Shown in pieces: positions 8,608-15,448 of a stretch of 44,139 nucleotides of DNA. A program made the position numbers and the translations under genes. Position 1 is the first letter of the stretch. Each line of letters opens with the position of its first letter. The notes under the pieces are model-generated. The model worked only from the letters and a program-made list of their open reading frames with translations. It had not been told where the DNA came from and searched no databases. The stretch covers positions 1-44,139 of the forward strand of contig CAYRVF010000027.1 in the NCBI GenBank assembly GCA_964427535.1. Direction: 5' to 3'. Origin of the DNA: CAYRVF01 sp964427535 (GTDB lineage: Bacteria; Chloroflexota; Ktedonobacteria; Ktedonobacterales; JADMIN01).

Positions 8608-9684
8608 TTAGAGGTGCGTGGCTGAGGCGGCCCACCGCGCGAAGATGCGGTCGAGATTCTCGCGATAGCCCGACTGGGCGAGCAGCGCGCCGGGGATGCC
8701 ATGGCCCGCGCGGTAGCCGTCGGTGACACGGCAGAGCCAGCGCTCTACGGGCGGCGCGTCACCGATCTGACCTGAGGCGGTCTCGTCCTCACCCTCGTAC
8801 TCATGCAGATTGTGCGCGATGACGGTGATATCACCGGGCTGTCGCCCCAGCCGCTCGCCCGCCAGCCGGAGCCACGCCAGATCGTGCAGAAAGTCGAGCT
8901 GCGCGCCGCCGACGACATCCAGCGAGCGGTGCTCGTGGACGGACGAGATCGGGCGCTCCGGGCTATCTGGCAGCAGTTGGAACATCTGATAGGCGGGCTT
9001 GCCCATCTCGGGCCGCAACTGCGCCTCCAGATGGGGATAGCACAGCGACGGCACGACAGCACGTCGCGAGTGCGGATTGGCCTCAACGTCACCGATCGCG
9101 GCAAGCAGCGTGTCACGTCGCCACGCGGCAGCCGTTTGCGCCGCCAGCTCAGGACGTTCCAGATAGCGTGCGAGCACCGCTGGCGGATACATCGCCAGCA
9201 GACTGAGGACGGTCTGCAGATGCAGCGTCTCGCCAAGTGCGTCCACGGCGTCGGCAAAGGCGTCGCGTGAGCGGACCATCTCCACGACCGAGAGGCCGAG
9301 CCCCCTGAGCGCGTCCAACAGGGAGACGAACGCGGCCCATCCGGCATCCCAGAAGCGCGAGCGGGCAGCGTACGTATAGGGGAAGAGCAGCTCGCCCGGC
9401 GCGACGGGCCGCAGCGGGTCCGTCTCGTCTGACGCTTCCACGAAGACGCGCAGGTACCACGCCGCGTCTTCAGCGGTCCATGGCAGCACGCGCTCATCGC
9501 CGAGACGGTGGGGCGCGAGCCAGGTCAGCGCGACGAGGTTAGCCGTCCGCGTGGTGCCGCGCTGGGTGGTGTGTTGCTCGCCGTGCTCGCGCAGAAACGC
9601 CCGCGCCCGCACCAGAAGATCCGCTAGGTCGGCTGATGCCAGCGCAAGCGCGAGCCCGTCTTTCCGTCGCTCGCCGTTCTCCAT
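8608..9684 (-). CDS. Divergent thymidylate synthase-fold paralogue, probably catalytically inactive
   Basis: A 358-residue protein that does not look like a standard enzyme but aligns along its length with the TS-family protein two genes upstream. RGTTRTANLVALTWL (42-56) matches the N-terminal folate/phosphate loop, FPYTYAARSRFW (101-112) the YGYRWRRHF block, NPHSRR (203-208) the phosphate-binding SRR motif, HRSLDVVGG (252-260) the RSxDVxLG motif, and RQPGDITVIAHNLHEYE (281-297) the PGxxxHxxxxAHIY block. The spacing from SRR to RSLDV is 44 residues, against 43 in the neighbour. In that alignment the catalytic Cys is Tyr232, so methyl transfer is not expected. About 75 extra residues (roughly 125-200) sit before the SRR motif. 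GAGGAG precedes the ATG by five bases. It may be a structural or regulatory partner of its paralogue. The homology is my own reading by eye. Confidence 0.62.
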   Translation of the reverse strand: MENGERRKDGLALALASADLADLLVRARAFLREHGEQHTTQRGTTRTANLVALTWLAPHRLGDERVLPWTAEDAAWYLRVFVEASDETDPLRPVAPGELLFPYTYAARSRFWDAGWAAFVSLLDALRGLGLSVVEMVRSRDAFADAVDALGETLHLQTVLSLLAMYPPAVLARYLERPELAAQTAAAWRRDTLLAAIGDVEANPHSRRAVVPSLCYPHLEAQLRPEMGKPAYQMFQLLPDSPERPISSVHEHRSLDVVGGAQLDFLHDLAWLRLAGERLGRQPGDITVIAHNLHEYEGEDETASGQIGDAPPVERWLCRVTDGYRAGHGIPGALLAQSGYRENLDRIFARWAASATHL

Positions 9685-9697
9685 GAGCTCTCCTCAC

Positions 9698-10228
9698 TCA
9701 GCGCACGACCGCGTACCTCAGGTGGATGCTGCTCTCGTTGAGCCGCACGACGTCGAGCAGCTTTAGCTGAACGTCCTGCACACGCTCCCCCAGCAGCGGA
9801 ATACCCTGCCCAAACAGCAGCGGCTCGACCGTGAGCCACAGCTCGTCCACCACACCCGCGCGCAGATACGCCGCATACACCGAAGCTCCACCGGCGACGA
9901 CCACCTCAGTGTAGCCGCGCTGCCACAGCTCGGCGAGCACCTCTTTCGGCTCACCGCGACGGTGCTCCACCAGGCCGGGGATGTCGGTGTAGCGTTCCGG
10001 CTCCGACGTCAGCACGACCTGCAACCGCCCTGGCAACGGCTTGGGGAACGTCTCGAACGTCTGCCGCCCGACGACGACGACTCCCGCGCGCTTCGTCACG
10101 TCGACGAAGAGCTTTTTGTCCTCGTGTGAGGTCCAGGTGACAGGTTCGTCCAGGTAACGTGCGATTCTCCCGTCCGCCGTCATCGCGGCCAGCGCGATCA
10201 CCCGGCGGCTCGTCTCCTGCTTCGGCAT
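9698..10228 (-). CDS. Dihydrofolate reductase family protein
   Basis: A 176-residue protein of the DHFR/RibD C-terminal fold, which reduces pterins or related substrates with NADPH. Visible signatures are the first strand and loop RRVIALAAMTADGRIA, the helix WTSHEDKKLF, GVVVVGRQTFETF followed by PLPGRLQVVLTS (the NADPH-binding GRxTxE...PLPGR signature), and EVVVAGGASVYAAYL with the conserved Gly-Gly pair near the C-terminus. The GRQTFE...PLPGR wording is close to true DHFR. It sits 12 bases after the TS-family gene, the classic pairing in which DHFR recycles the dihydrofolate made by a thymidylate or dCMP methylase. An AGGAG site precedes the ATG. It may be the cell's functional FolA, or a specialised reductase for this cluster. 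Confidence 0.85.
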   Translation of the reverse strand: MPKQETSRRVIALAAMTADGRIARYLDEPVTWTSHEDKKLFVDVTKRAGVVVVGRQTFETFPKPLPGRLQVVLTSEPERYTDIPGLVEHRRGEPKEVLAELWQRGYTEVVVAGGASVYAAYLRAGVVDELWLTVEPLLFGQGIPLLGERVQDVQLKLLDVVRLNESSIHLRYAVVR

Positions 10229-10240
10229 AGGGGAAGGCTC

Positions 10241-11080
10241 CTAGAGGACGATTTTCAGCCCCGCGATCGGCGGCTGTGGCGTGTACTGCTCCTTGACCTG
10301 CCGCTCCAGCTCGCGCACCAGCTCGGCGTCGCCAGCCATCGCCCGGGTGTAGGCGTCCGCGGGTACATGCAGCGAGATGGGCGGATGGTCGGGCGTGCGC
10401 GCGCGCAGCTCCTCGGCCGCAGCGAAGTGGATGTCGTAGATGTGCGCGTGGGAGATCGAGTGTGTGTATTTGCCGGGCCGCACCCCCAGCCGCGCCGCCA
10501 GGATGTGCTGTAGCAGGCAGAAGCCCGCCACATCGGTCGGCAGCCCGAGCATCACGTCGTTCGAGCGAACGATGTTGTGCAGGTTCAGCCGCCCGCCGAT
10601 GATGTTCACGATGAACATCACTGGACAGGGCACGTTCTTGCGCTTCACGCCAGACGCCAGCCCGTCCGTCGCGGGGTCCCAGGCAACGACCACACCGTGC
10701 CGCGACGAAGGGTCCGTTTCGAGCAGCCGCACGAGGTCTTCGATCTGGTCACGGTGGAAGTGTCGTCGCCAGCGGTAGCCGTACGCGGTCGTCACCACGC
10801 CGTCGATGTTGGTGAACTCGGCCCAGATGTTGGTGAACTGCGAGAGGAACGCATCCGCCAGCCGCTCGCCGGTGAGGAACCACACCTGCTCCGCGATGAA
10901 CGTGCGGACAGGTATTCGCCGCAGTGTCATCAGCGGGAAATCTGCCGCGACGTCGTCGAACTCCAGCGTCTGCCCCGCCAGTGCGCGCACGACGTGGCCG
11001 GTGCGCTCGTTGCGCTCCTCCACGCCATCCGTCATCAGGCGCGAGACGAGCGCGAGATACTGCTCGTCAAAGCTCCCCAT
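10241..11080 (-). CDS. thyA: Thymidylate synthase family protein with Asn-to-Asp change at the base-recognition site
   Basis: Folate-dependent C5-alkylation of a pyrimidine deoxynucleotide. The 279 residues cover the whole TS fold: NERTG at 24-28, the EQVWFLTG helix with Glu64, YGYRWR at 100-105, DPSSRH at 123-128, the catalytic Cys152 in VPCPVMF, RSNDVMLGLP at 172-181 and AHIYDIH at 212-218. Three family positions differ. The uracil-binding Asn is Asp183 (LPTDVAGF instead of LPFNIASY), the residue after the catalytic Cys is Pro rather than His, and the second Arg of the SRR phosphate motif is His. Asp at the Asn position is the known hallmark of T4 dCMP hydroxymethylase and switches TS mutants towards dCMP. 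The product may therefore be 5-methyl- or 5-hydroxymethyl-dCMP rather than dTMP; ordinary TS activity is not excluded. GAGGGGG precedes the ATG. Confidence 0.88.
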   Translation of the reverse strand: MGSFDEQYLALVSRLMTDGVEERNERTGHVVRALAGQTLEFDDVAADFPLMTLRRIPVRTFIAEQVWFLTGERLADAFLSQFTNIWAEFTNIDGVVTTAYGYRWRRHFHRDQIEDLVRLLETDPSSRHGVVVAWDPATDGLASGVKRKNVPCPVMFIVNIIGGRLNLHNIVRSNDVMLGLPTDVAGFCLLQHILAARLGVRPGKYTHSISHAHIYDIHFAAAEELRARTPDHPPISLHVPADAYTRAMAGDAELVRELERQVKEQYTPQPPIAGLKIVL

Positions 11081-11119
11081 GCGCGCCCCCTCATCTTAAC
11101 TAGACACCCGCCCGGCCGA

Positions 11120-11713
11120 TTACTGTTCGTCTGCATCCCGCACGGGATGGAACCGGTTGGGGCCGCGCACATACCAGTCGCTTGCCGCCTCGCTCTGGCG
11201 CCGCTCCCACAATTGGCGTGCGGCCTCCGTAAAGAGCTTGGGCTTTACCCGCGCCTCGCGGTCCGGCCGCAGCGCGCGCTCCACTGTGCCACCACGCATG
11301 GTGTGCTCGCCCAGCTCGAACTCGCAATCGAGATTGTCGGCATCCTTCACGATGCGCGACTCGATGCTCTCGCGCTGCTCGTACTCGTCCCAGAGCGCCA
11401 GCATCTCACCTGCCAGCGGCGTCTCGGCGAAGATATCGCGCATGGCCGCGTCGTCGTCCGCCTGCACGTAGATGCTCTGCACCTGGTTGACGTCGCCAGT
11501 CCGGCTCTCGCCCAGATCGTGGACAAGCGCCATCTTGACAATCTTACCACTGTCGCCCACGCCTTCATGGGCGGCGAGCAGCAGCGCGATCCAGGCAACG
11601 CGGAAGCTGTGCTCGGCCACATTGGCGGTGTCGACGCCCAGGAACTGGCTCCAGGTCCGTTTGAGATGCCGCAGTGCGCCAACTTCGTAGAGAAACTCGA
11701 TGGACCGGTCCAC
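11120..11713 (-). CDS. HD-domain phosphohydrolase (HDDC2/YfbR-like 5'-deoxynucleotidase)
   Basis: A 197-residue metal-dependent phosphohydrolase. The HD signature is complete: VAEHSFRVA with His35, MALVHDLGE with His65-Asp66, and the distal Asp in IVKDADNLD (Asp124). The N-terminal FLYEVGALRHLKRTWSQ and the VAEHS spacing match the HDDC2/YfbR branch, whose known members remove phosphate from deoxynucleoside monophosphates. It begins with GTG at 11713, six bases after AGGAG. It is the first gene of the minus-strand run and is followed 39 bases later by the TS-family gene, so it probably clears or supplies a pyrimidine nucleotide for that enzyme. Specificity cannot be read from sequence. Confidence 0.85.
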   Translation of the reverse strand: MDRSIEFLYEVGALRHLKRTWSQFLGVDTANVAEHSFRVAWIALLLAAHEGVGDSGKIVKMALVHDLGESRTGDVNQVQSIYVQADDDAAMRDIFAETPLAGEMLALWDEYEQRESIESRIVKDADNLDCEFELGEHTMRGGTVERALRPDREARVKPKLFTEAARQLWERRQSEAASDWYVRGPNRFHPVRDADEQ

Positions 11714-11851
11714 GTACCTCTCCTCGCATCCTCTGATAGCTCGCTCAGGCAGCAGCCGCCGCTTCAGTGTGGCACACCCGCGCTCTGGCTGCCGTGTCTC
11801 CCGTCTGAAATGGCTATATGCAAGCTCTCATCGGTTTCTGTATGGCCGCGC

Positions 11852-11881
11852 TTGCGGCGCAATGCCACGATGGACTATGCT
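11852..11881 (+). promoter_or_regulatory. Candidate promoter for the dCTP-deaminase-like gene
   Basis: TTGCGG (11852-11857) and TATGCT (11876-11881) are separated by 18 bases, a fair sigma-70 match. They lie in the 251-base divergent region (11714-11964) between the HD gene and the Dcd-like gene. I saw no equally good promoter facing the HD gene. Confidence 0.35.
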
Positions 11882-11905
11882 TGCGGCTGATATCCGCGCG
11901 TTACT

Positions 11906-11922
11906 GGTAGACATTCTCTACC
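11906..11922 (+). promoter_or_regulatory. Small perfect hairpin/operator-like palindrome in the Dcd-like 5' leader
   Basis: GGTAGA and TCTACC flank a five-base spacer, 25 bases after the candidate -10 element and 42 bases before the start codon. It could be a repressor site or an mRNA hairpin. No function can be assigned. Confidence 0.3.
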
Positions 11923-11964
11923 TTCCCGCCTCACCTGTCCGCGCGAGAAATGGAGACTTTGGGC

Positions 11965-12639
11965 ATGTCCCTGCTTACACGCGACGAGATTCTCGCGCAC
12001 ATGCGCGCTGGCACCCTCGGCTTCACCCCCGCCCTGGACGACTTCCAGATGCAGGCGCACGCGGTTGATCTGCGACTCGGCTTCACGTTCCTCGTCGCCC
12101 GGCATTGGGAGTTCACGCAGCAGGGACGTATCGCGCTGCAGCTCGACCACCTGAAAGGCGGCTCGGCGCACTTCGATCCCATCGAGCTGGAGCCAGGCCA
12201 GGTCTTCGACGTGCTGCCGGGTGAGTCGCTGCTCGTCTCGACGCTGGAGACCATACGCATGCCCGCCGATCTCGTCGGGCACATGTATCCACGCTCGTCG
12301 GTGAACCGGCAAGGGCTGGCGGTGGACCTCTCTGGCCTGATTGACGCGGGCTACGAGGGGAACCTGGTGATTCCGGTGCGCAACAACAACATCAGCAACG
12401 TCGTCCGCCTCTATCCCGGCGAGCGCTTCTGCCAGCTCACCTTCACCAGCCTGCCCGAACCGGTGGACGGCCGCCGTAGCCGCTATCACAAGCGCGACAT
12501 CGCGGCCGGCGTGCTCCCCGAGCAGGACGACGAAGAGATCCGTCTCATCAAGAGCGGCGATATCGCCGGCCTGAAGCGCCGCTTCAACGTCCTCCGCGAC
12601 GACGACCAGCCAGGCGAGCCGGGGCGTCAGGAACGCTAG
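11965..12639 (+). CDS. dCTP deaminase / dUTPase superfamily protein lacking the deaminase Glu
   Basis: A 224-residue trimer-forming fold shared by dCTP deaminase and dUTPase. Visible motifs are the AVDLRLGFTF strand (33-42), VSTLETIRMPADLVG (91-105), the phosphate-binding PRSSVNRQGL (109-118) with Arg115, and LIDAGYEGNLVIPVRN (125-140). In E. coli Dcd the last block ends VLEF, where Glu138 activates water; here the aligned residue is Pro137. The dUTPase-type catalytic Asp (Asp127) and stacking aromatic (Tyr130) are present, but the C-terminal Gly-rich motif 5 of dUTPases is not. It may act as an atypical dUTPase, a nucleotide sensor or a pseudoenzyme. The ATG at 11965 has GGAG nine bases upstream; an in-frame ATG at 11950 has no such site. 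It is divergent from the TS-containing operon. Confidence 0.78.
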   Translation: MSLLTRDEILAHMRAGTLGFTPALDDFQMQAHAVDLRLGFTFLVARHWEFTQQGRIALQLDHLKGGSAHFDPIELEPGQVFDVLPGESLLVSTLETIRMPADLVGHMYPRSSVNRQGLAVDLSGLIDAGYEGNLVIPVRNNNISNVVRLYPGERFCQLTFTSLPEPVDGRRSRYHKRDIAAGVLPEQDDEEIRLIKSGDIAGLKRRFNVLRDDDQPGEPGRQER

Positions 12640-12682
12640 CGCATCCTCACCTACACTCCTCGCCTCTCAAGCGCAATCGCCC

Positions 12683-12730
12683 GCCGCACGACCCCTCCCC
12701 TCTCAGGGGAGGGGGTAGGGGGAGAGGTTC
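12683..12730. repeat. G/C-rich palindromic intergenic repeat, copy 2
   Basis: Second copy of the 46-48-base family. ACCCCTCCCCT (from 12691) pairs with AGGGGAGGGGGT (from 12705) around a three-base loop, followed by the family's GGGGG-rich right end. It lies between convergent genes: the Dcd-like stop is at 12639 and the sigma-54 stop at 12776. It could serve as a bidirectional terminator. Confidence 0.7.
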
Positions 12731-12775
12731 TGCGGTCACTTCCCAGCAATGGTGACGGGATACGGGTGGAGGCGA

Positions 12776-14224
12776 CTACACCCGCAGCCGCGACGGCAGA
12801 ATACCCAGTGCCTCGCGGTACTTTGCCACGGTGCGGCGCGCGAGGGGCAGGCCGCGCTCGCAGAGCTGCTCGGCGAGGTCTTCGTCGCTGAGGGGATGCG
12901 CGGTATTCTCCGCCGCGATCAGCTCGCGCAGCACGTCTTTCGCCGCCAGCGAGCCGTCGAAGAAGTCGTCGAACGAGATCGTGCGGCCCTCGGGCAGCAG
13001 CACATATTTGTTCGCGGTCGCGCGGCTGACGGTCGATTCGTGCAGCCCCACATGGTTGGCTAACTCGCCGCGCGTCAGCGGACGCAGGTAGCGTACGCCG
13101 TGCTCGAGGAAATCGTGCTGGAAGTAGATGAGCGCGTTGGAGATGACGCTCAGGGTCTCCCACCGCTGGCGCATGCAGGCCATGAAGAAGCGGGCGCGCG
13201 TCACGTACTGGCGAATGTGCTGGCGTCCCGAATCGTCGATGTCTTCGCCCGGGGTGCGGTGGCTCTTGGCCTGATCGTAGAGCATCCGGTACACCGGGCT
13301 GACGCCGAACCGGAACCGCCGGCGCTCGATCACCTCAGCCTCGAAGCCTTTATCCGTCCGCCGGATGACGACGTCAGGACGGATGATGACGCTGCGCTCG
13401 CCGCCGCTCGACAGGCCGACTCCGGGCACGTCGCTGGAGCCGAAGGCATGCGCGGGGAACGGATTGAGATTCGCCTTGATGAACTGCCAGGCGCGCTTCA
13501 CCTCGGTGCTAGCGACGCCAAGCTCACGAGCGATATCGGCGAAACGGTGCTCGCCCAGCGAACGCAGATGGCCATCGACGAGGCGGCGTACGAGCGGCGA
13601 GACCTGCTCGCGCTCCTCGAAGACGCGCAACTGAATCAGCAGGCACTCGCGCAGATCGCGCGCCCCAATACCCGGCGGATCGAGTGCCTGCAAGGCGGCC
13701 AGTGCGCTCTCGACTCGCTCTTCCGGCACGCGCAGCACCTCGGCGGCCTCAGGCACCGTGACGGTGACGTAGCCATGCGAATCGAGGCTCCCGATGAGGT
13801 ATTCGATGATGGGGAAATCGTCGCTGGAGAGGCTCGCGCCAAGCTGGCGCATCAGATATTCGTTGAGGGTGCCGCCGGAGCGGACGAAATCGAGCGGATT
13901 ATACGAGTCATCTTCGGGAGCGGCGGCTGGCATACCACGCAGTTCATTGAAGTCGTCCCACGTCTCGTAGTCGGACCGTCCATCGAGCGCCTGCTCGCTG
14001 ACGCGGTCACACGAGGGGCAGATGCCCGCGCGCAGGGTCGAGCCGCAACGCAGGCATTGCACGACCTCCTCCAGGTCCAGCGCGGGATTCTCCCCGATCT
14101 CCTGGGCAACTGCCTGTTCGAGTTCTTCAGCCGAATACTGCAACACCTTGATCGAGGCGATAAGCTTGGCGGAGATGTTGACAGTCTGTGACTGCGACGG
14201 AAGTTGCAATTGATCGAGAATCAT
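12776..14224 (-). CDS. rpoN: RNA polymerase sigma-54 factor with embedded zinc ribbon
   Basis: Alternative sigma factor that binds -24/-12 promoters and needs an AAA+ activator. The 482 residues show region I (MILDQLQLPS...SIKVLQYSAEELEQAV, then IGENPAL), the core-binding region with DPPGIGARDLRECL, and the C-terminal DNA-binding region with the RpoN box ARRTVAKYRE. A HESTVSRATANKYV block, the conserved helix-turn-helix of the family, is present. Between region I and the core-binding part sits a four-cysteine ribbon (Cys57, 60, 69, 72; CX2C-X8-CX2C), not found in the enterobacterial protein. I chose the ATG at 14224 because region I begins there and GGCAGG lies upstream; an in-frame ATG at 14254 also exists. 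No cognate activator is in the window. Confidence 0.92.
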   Translation of the reverse strand: MILDQLQLPSQSQTVNISAKLIASIKVLQYSAEELEQAVAQEIGENPALDLEEVVQCLRCGSTLRAGICPSCDRVSEQALDGRSDYETWDDFNELRGMPAAAPEDDSYNPLDFVRSGGTLNEYLMRQLGASLSSDDFPIIEYLIGSLDSHGYVTVTVPEAAEVLRVPEERVESALAALQALDPPGIGARDLRECLLIQLRVFEEREQVSPLVRRLVDGHLRSLGEHRFADIARELGVASTEVKRAWQFIKANLNPFPAHAFGSSDVPGVGLSSGGERSVIIRPDVVIRRTDKGFEAEVIERRRFRFGVSPVYRMLYDQAKSHRTPGEDIDDSGRQHIRQYVTRARFFMACMRQRWETLSVISNALIYFQHDFLEHGVRYLRPLTRGELANHVGLHESTVSRATANKYVLLPEGRTISFDDFFDGSLAAKDVLRELIAAENTAHPLSDEDLAEQLCERGLPLARRTVAKYREALGILPSRLRV

Positions 14225-14327
14225 AGCTACCTGCCTTGCGAACGATGCCCGCATCCATTCAGTTCACCCGCATCAGGTCGCCACCCGCGTCCCCGGCGAC
14301 GACGGATTGGAGTCGGAAAAGGGCATC

Positions 14328-14675
14328 CTAACTCATGCCAAGCTCCCACTTGGCATCTTCGGTCATGCGATCGGGAGTCCACATCGGCTCGTAGGTGAGC
14401 GTGACGTTGACGTCGGCGACATCCGGCACCTCGCGCACGTGCTGCTCGACGTCCGTCATCACCTCAGGACCGACCGGGCATCCGATGGCGGTGAGCGTCA
14501 TCAGGATATCCACGGCTGTGCCTTCGATCCGCACGTTGTAGACAAGCCCCAAATCGACGATATTGACGGGAATCTCGGGATCGTAGACCTCACGCAGAGC
14601 CGCGAACACGGCATTTTTGTTGATCGGCGTCTCCCCGATGATTTCGGCGTTTTCGACATCTTCTATGTCAGCCAT
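14328..14675 (-). CDS. Metal-sulfur cluster assembly factor (MIP18/SufT-like, DUF59)
   Basis: A 115-residue protein of the DUF59 family, which helps mature iron-sulfur proteins. The family core is clear: FAALREVYDPEIPVNIVDLG near the start, then VDILMTLTAIGCP with the conserved Thr and Cys, and VTLTYEPMWTPDRM at the end. It starts at the ATG at 14675, preceded by GGGGGAAGA; the open frame to 14711 adds no family sequence. No suf/isc genes adjoin it. It lies between rpoN and a Nudix gene on the same strand, each with about 100-base gaps. In this window MoaA and the radical SAM protein are possible Fe-S clients, but no specific link is shown. Confidence 0.88.
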   Translation of the reverse strand: MADIEDVENAEIIGETPINKNAVFAALREVYDPEIPVNIVDLGLVYNVRIEGTAVDILMTLTAIGCPVGPEVMTDVEQHVREVPDVADVNVTLTYEPMWTPDRMTEDAKWELGMS

Positions 14676-14788
14676 GAAACTCTTCCCCCCAGGCGCGAAA
14701 CCGCGCTCCATCCTGTCTTGCGCTTCGGCTCAATTCTTGCTGCCAGCGCCCACCCACACTCTCCTTATACCCTATGTCATTCGACGGG

Positions 14789-15376
14789 CTAAAGCAAGGC
14801 GTGTTTCCCCGGAGACGCATCTTCGCCGAGAGCCGCATCGAGCGCGGCAAGCGCGGCAAGCGCGGCGGGCGTCAGCGGCAGCTCGTTGGAAGCGCGGCCA
14901 TTCCGGATTTCGCTCAGGGTGAAGAACCGTCCACCACTGGTTTCGGTGGGATGGAAGGTGAAGGGTCCGTCGCTGTGCGCCACGAATACGGCGGTCTGTT
15001 CTGTCTCTGGCGCCGTGCGCACGAGCGTCTTGGCCACAAATGTGAGATCCGCGACGACACCGAGCTCCTCGGCAAGCTCGCGGCGGGCGGTCGTCAGGTA
15101 GTCTTCGCCGCTCGCGACATGCCCGGACGCGGAAGCGCACCAGTAGTTGGGGAAGAGGTCTTTGGCTGCGGAGCGCTTCTGTAACAGCACGCGCCCGTCG
15201 TGCGAGAACACGAGCACCTGCACACTGCGATGAATCAGCGCGGGATTCCGGTGAGCCTCGCCGCGTCGGACCTGACCGATCACGCGGTCATCCAGGTCCA
15301 CGAGGTCGAAGAGCTCGTTTGGGTCGTCCATCGACGTCTGAAGCGTCGTGTCTCCCGGCTGGTCCGTCGTGTTCAT
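14789..15376 (-). CDS. Nudix hydrolase (YfcD / isopentenyl-diphosphate isomerase-like)
   Basis: A 195-residue protein with a complete Nudix box at GHVASGEDYLTTARREL followed by AEELGV, the GX5EX7REUXEEXGU signature whose Glu residues bind the catalytic divalent metal. The N-terminal ELFDLVDLDDRVIGQVRRGE and the HRSVQVLVFSHDGRVLLQKR segment are typical of the YfcD branch, which is related to type 1 IPP isomerase. IPP isomerase itself has additional Cys and Glu residues at set positions that I cannot confirm here; LFPNYWCASASGH does contain the Cys-X-Ser-X-X-Gly-His pattern shared by both. An isoprenoid role is possible, as IspE is in the same window but not linked. The start ATG follows a GGGGGT stretch. 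Confidence 0.85.
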   Translation of the reverse strand: MNTTDQPGDTTLQTSMDDPNELFDLVDLDDRVIGQVRRGEAHRNPALIHRSVQVLVFSHDGRVLLQKRSAAKDLFPNYWCASASGHVASGEDYLTTARRELAEELGVVADLTFVAKTLVRTAPETEQTAVFVAHSDGPFTFHPTETSGGRFFTLSEIRNGRASNELPLTPAALAALAALDAALGEDASPGKHALL

Positions 15377-15448
15377 CGCACCCCCTACTCCCTGCCCTCA
15401 GCGCCCAGAGAGCGTACGCGGGTCCTGGCGGTGCACGGAACCGCACCG

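Noticed and set aside
10577..11890. Plus-strand open frame of 437 codons
   Set aside because: It is antisense to the TS-family and HD genes, His/Arg-rich with no family motif, and the minus-strand proteins explain the region fully.
13100..14191. Plus-strand open frame of 363 codons
   Set aside because: It is antisense to rpoN, which shows all sigma-54 landmarks.
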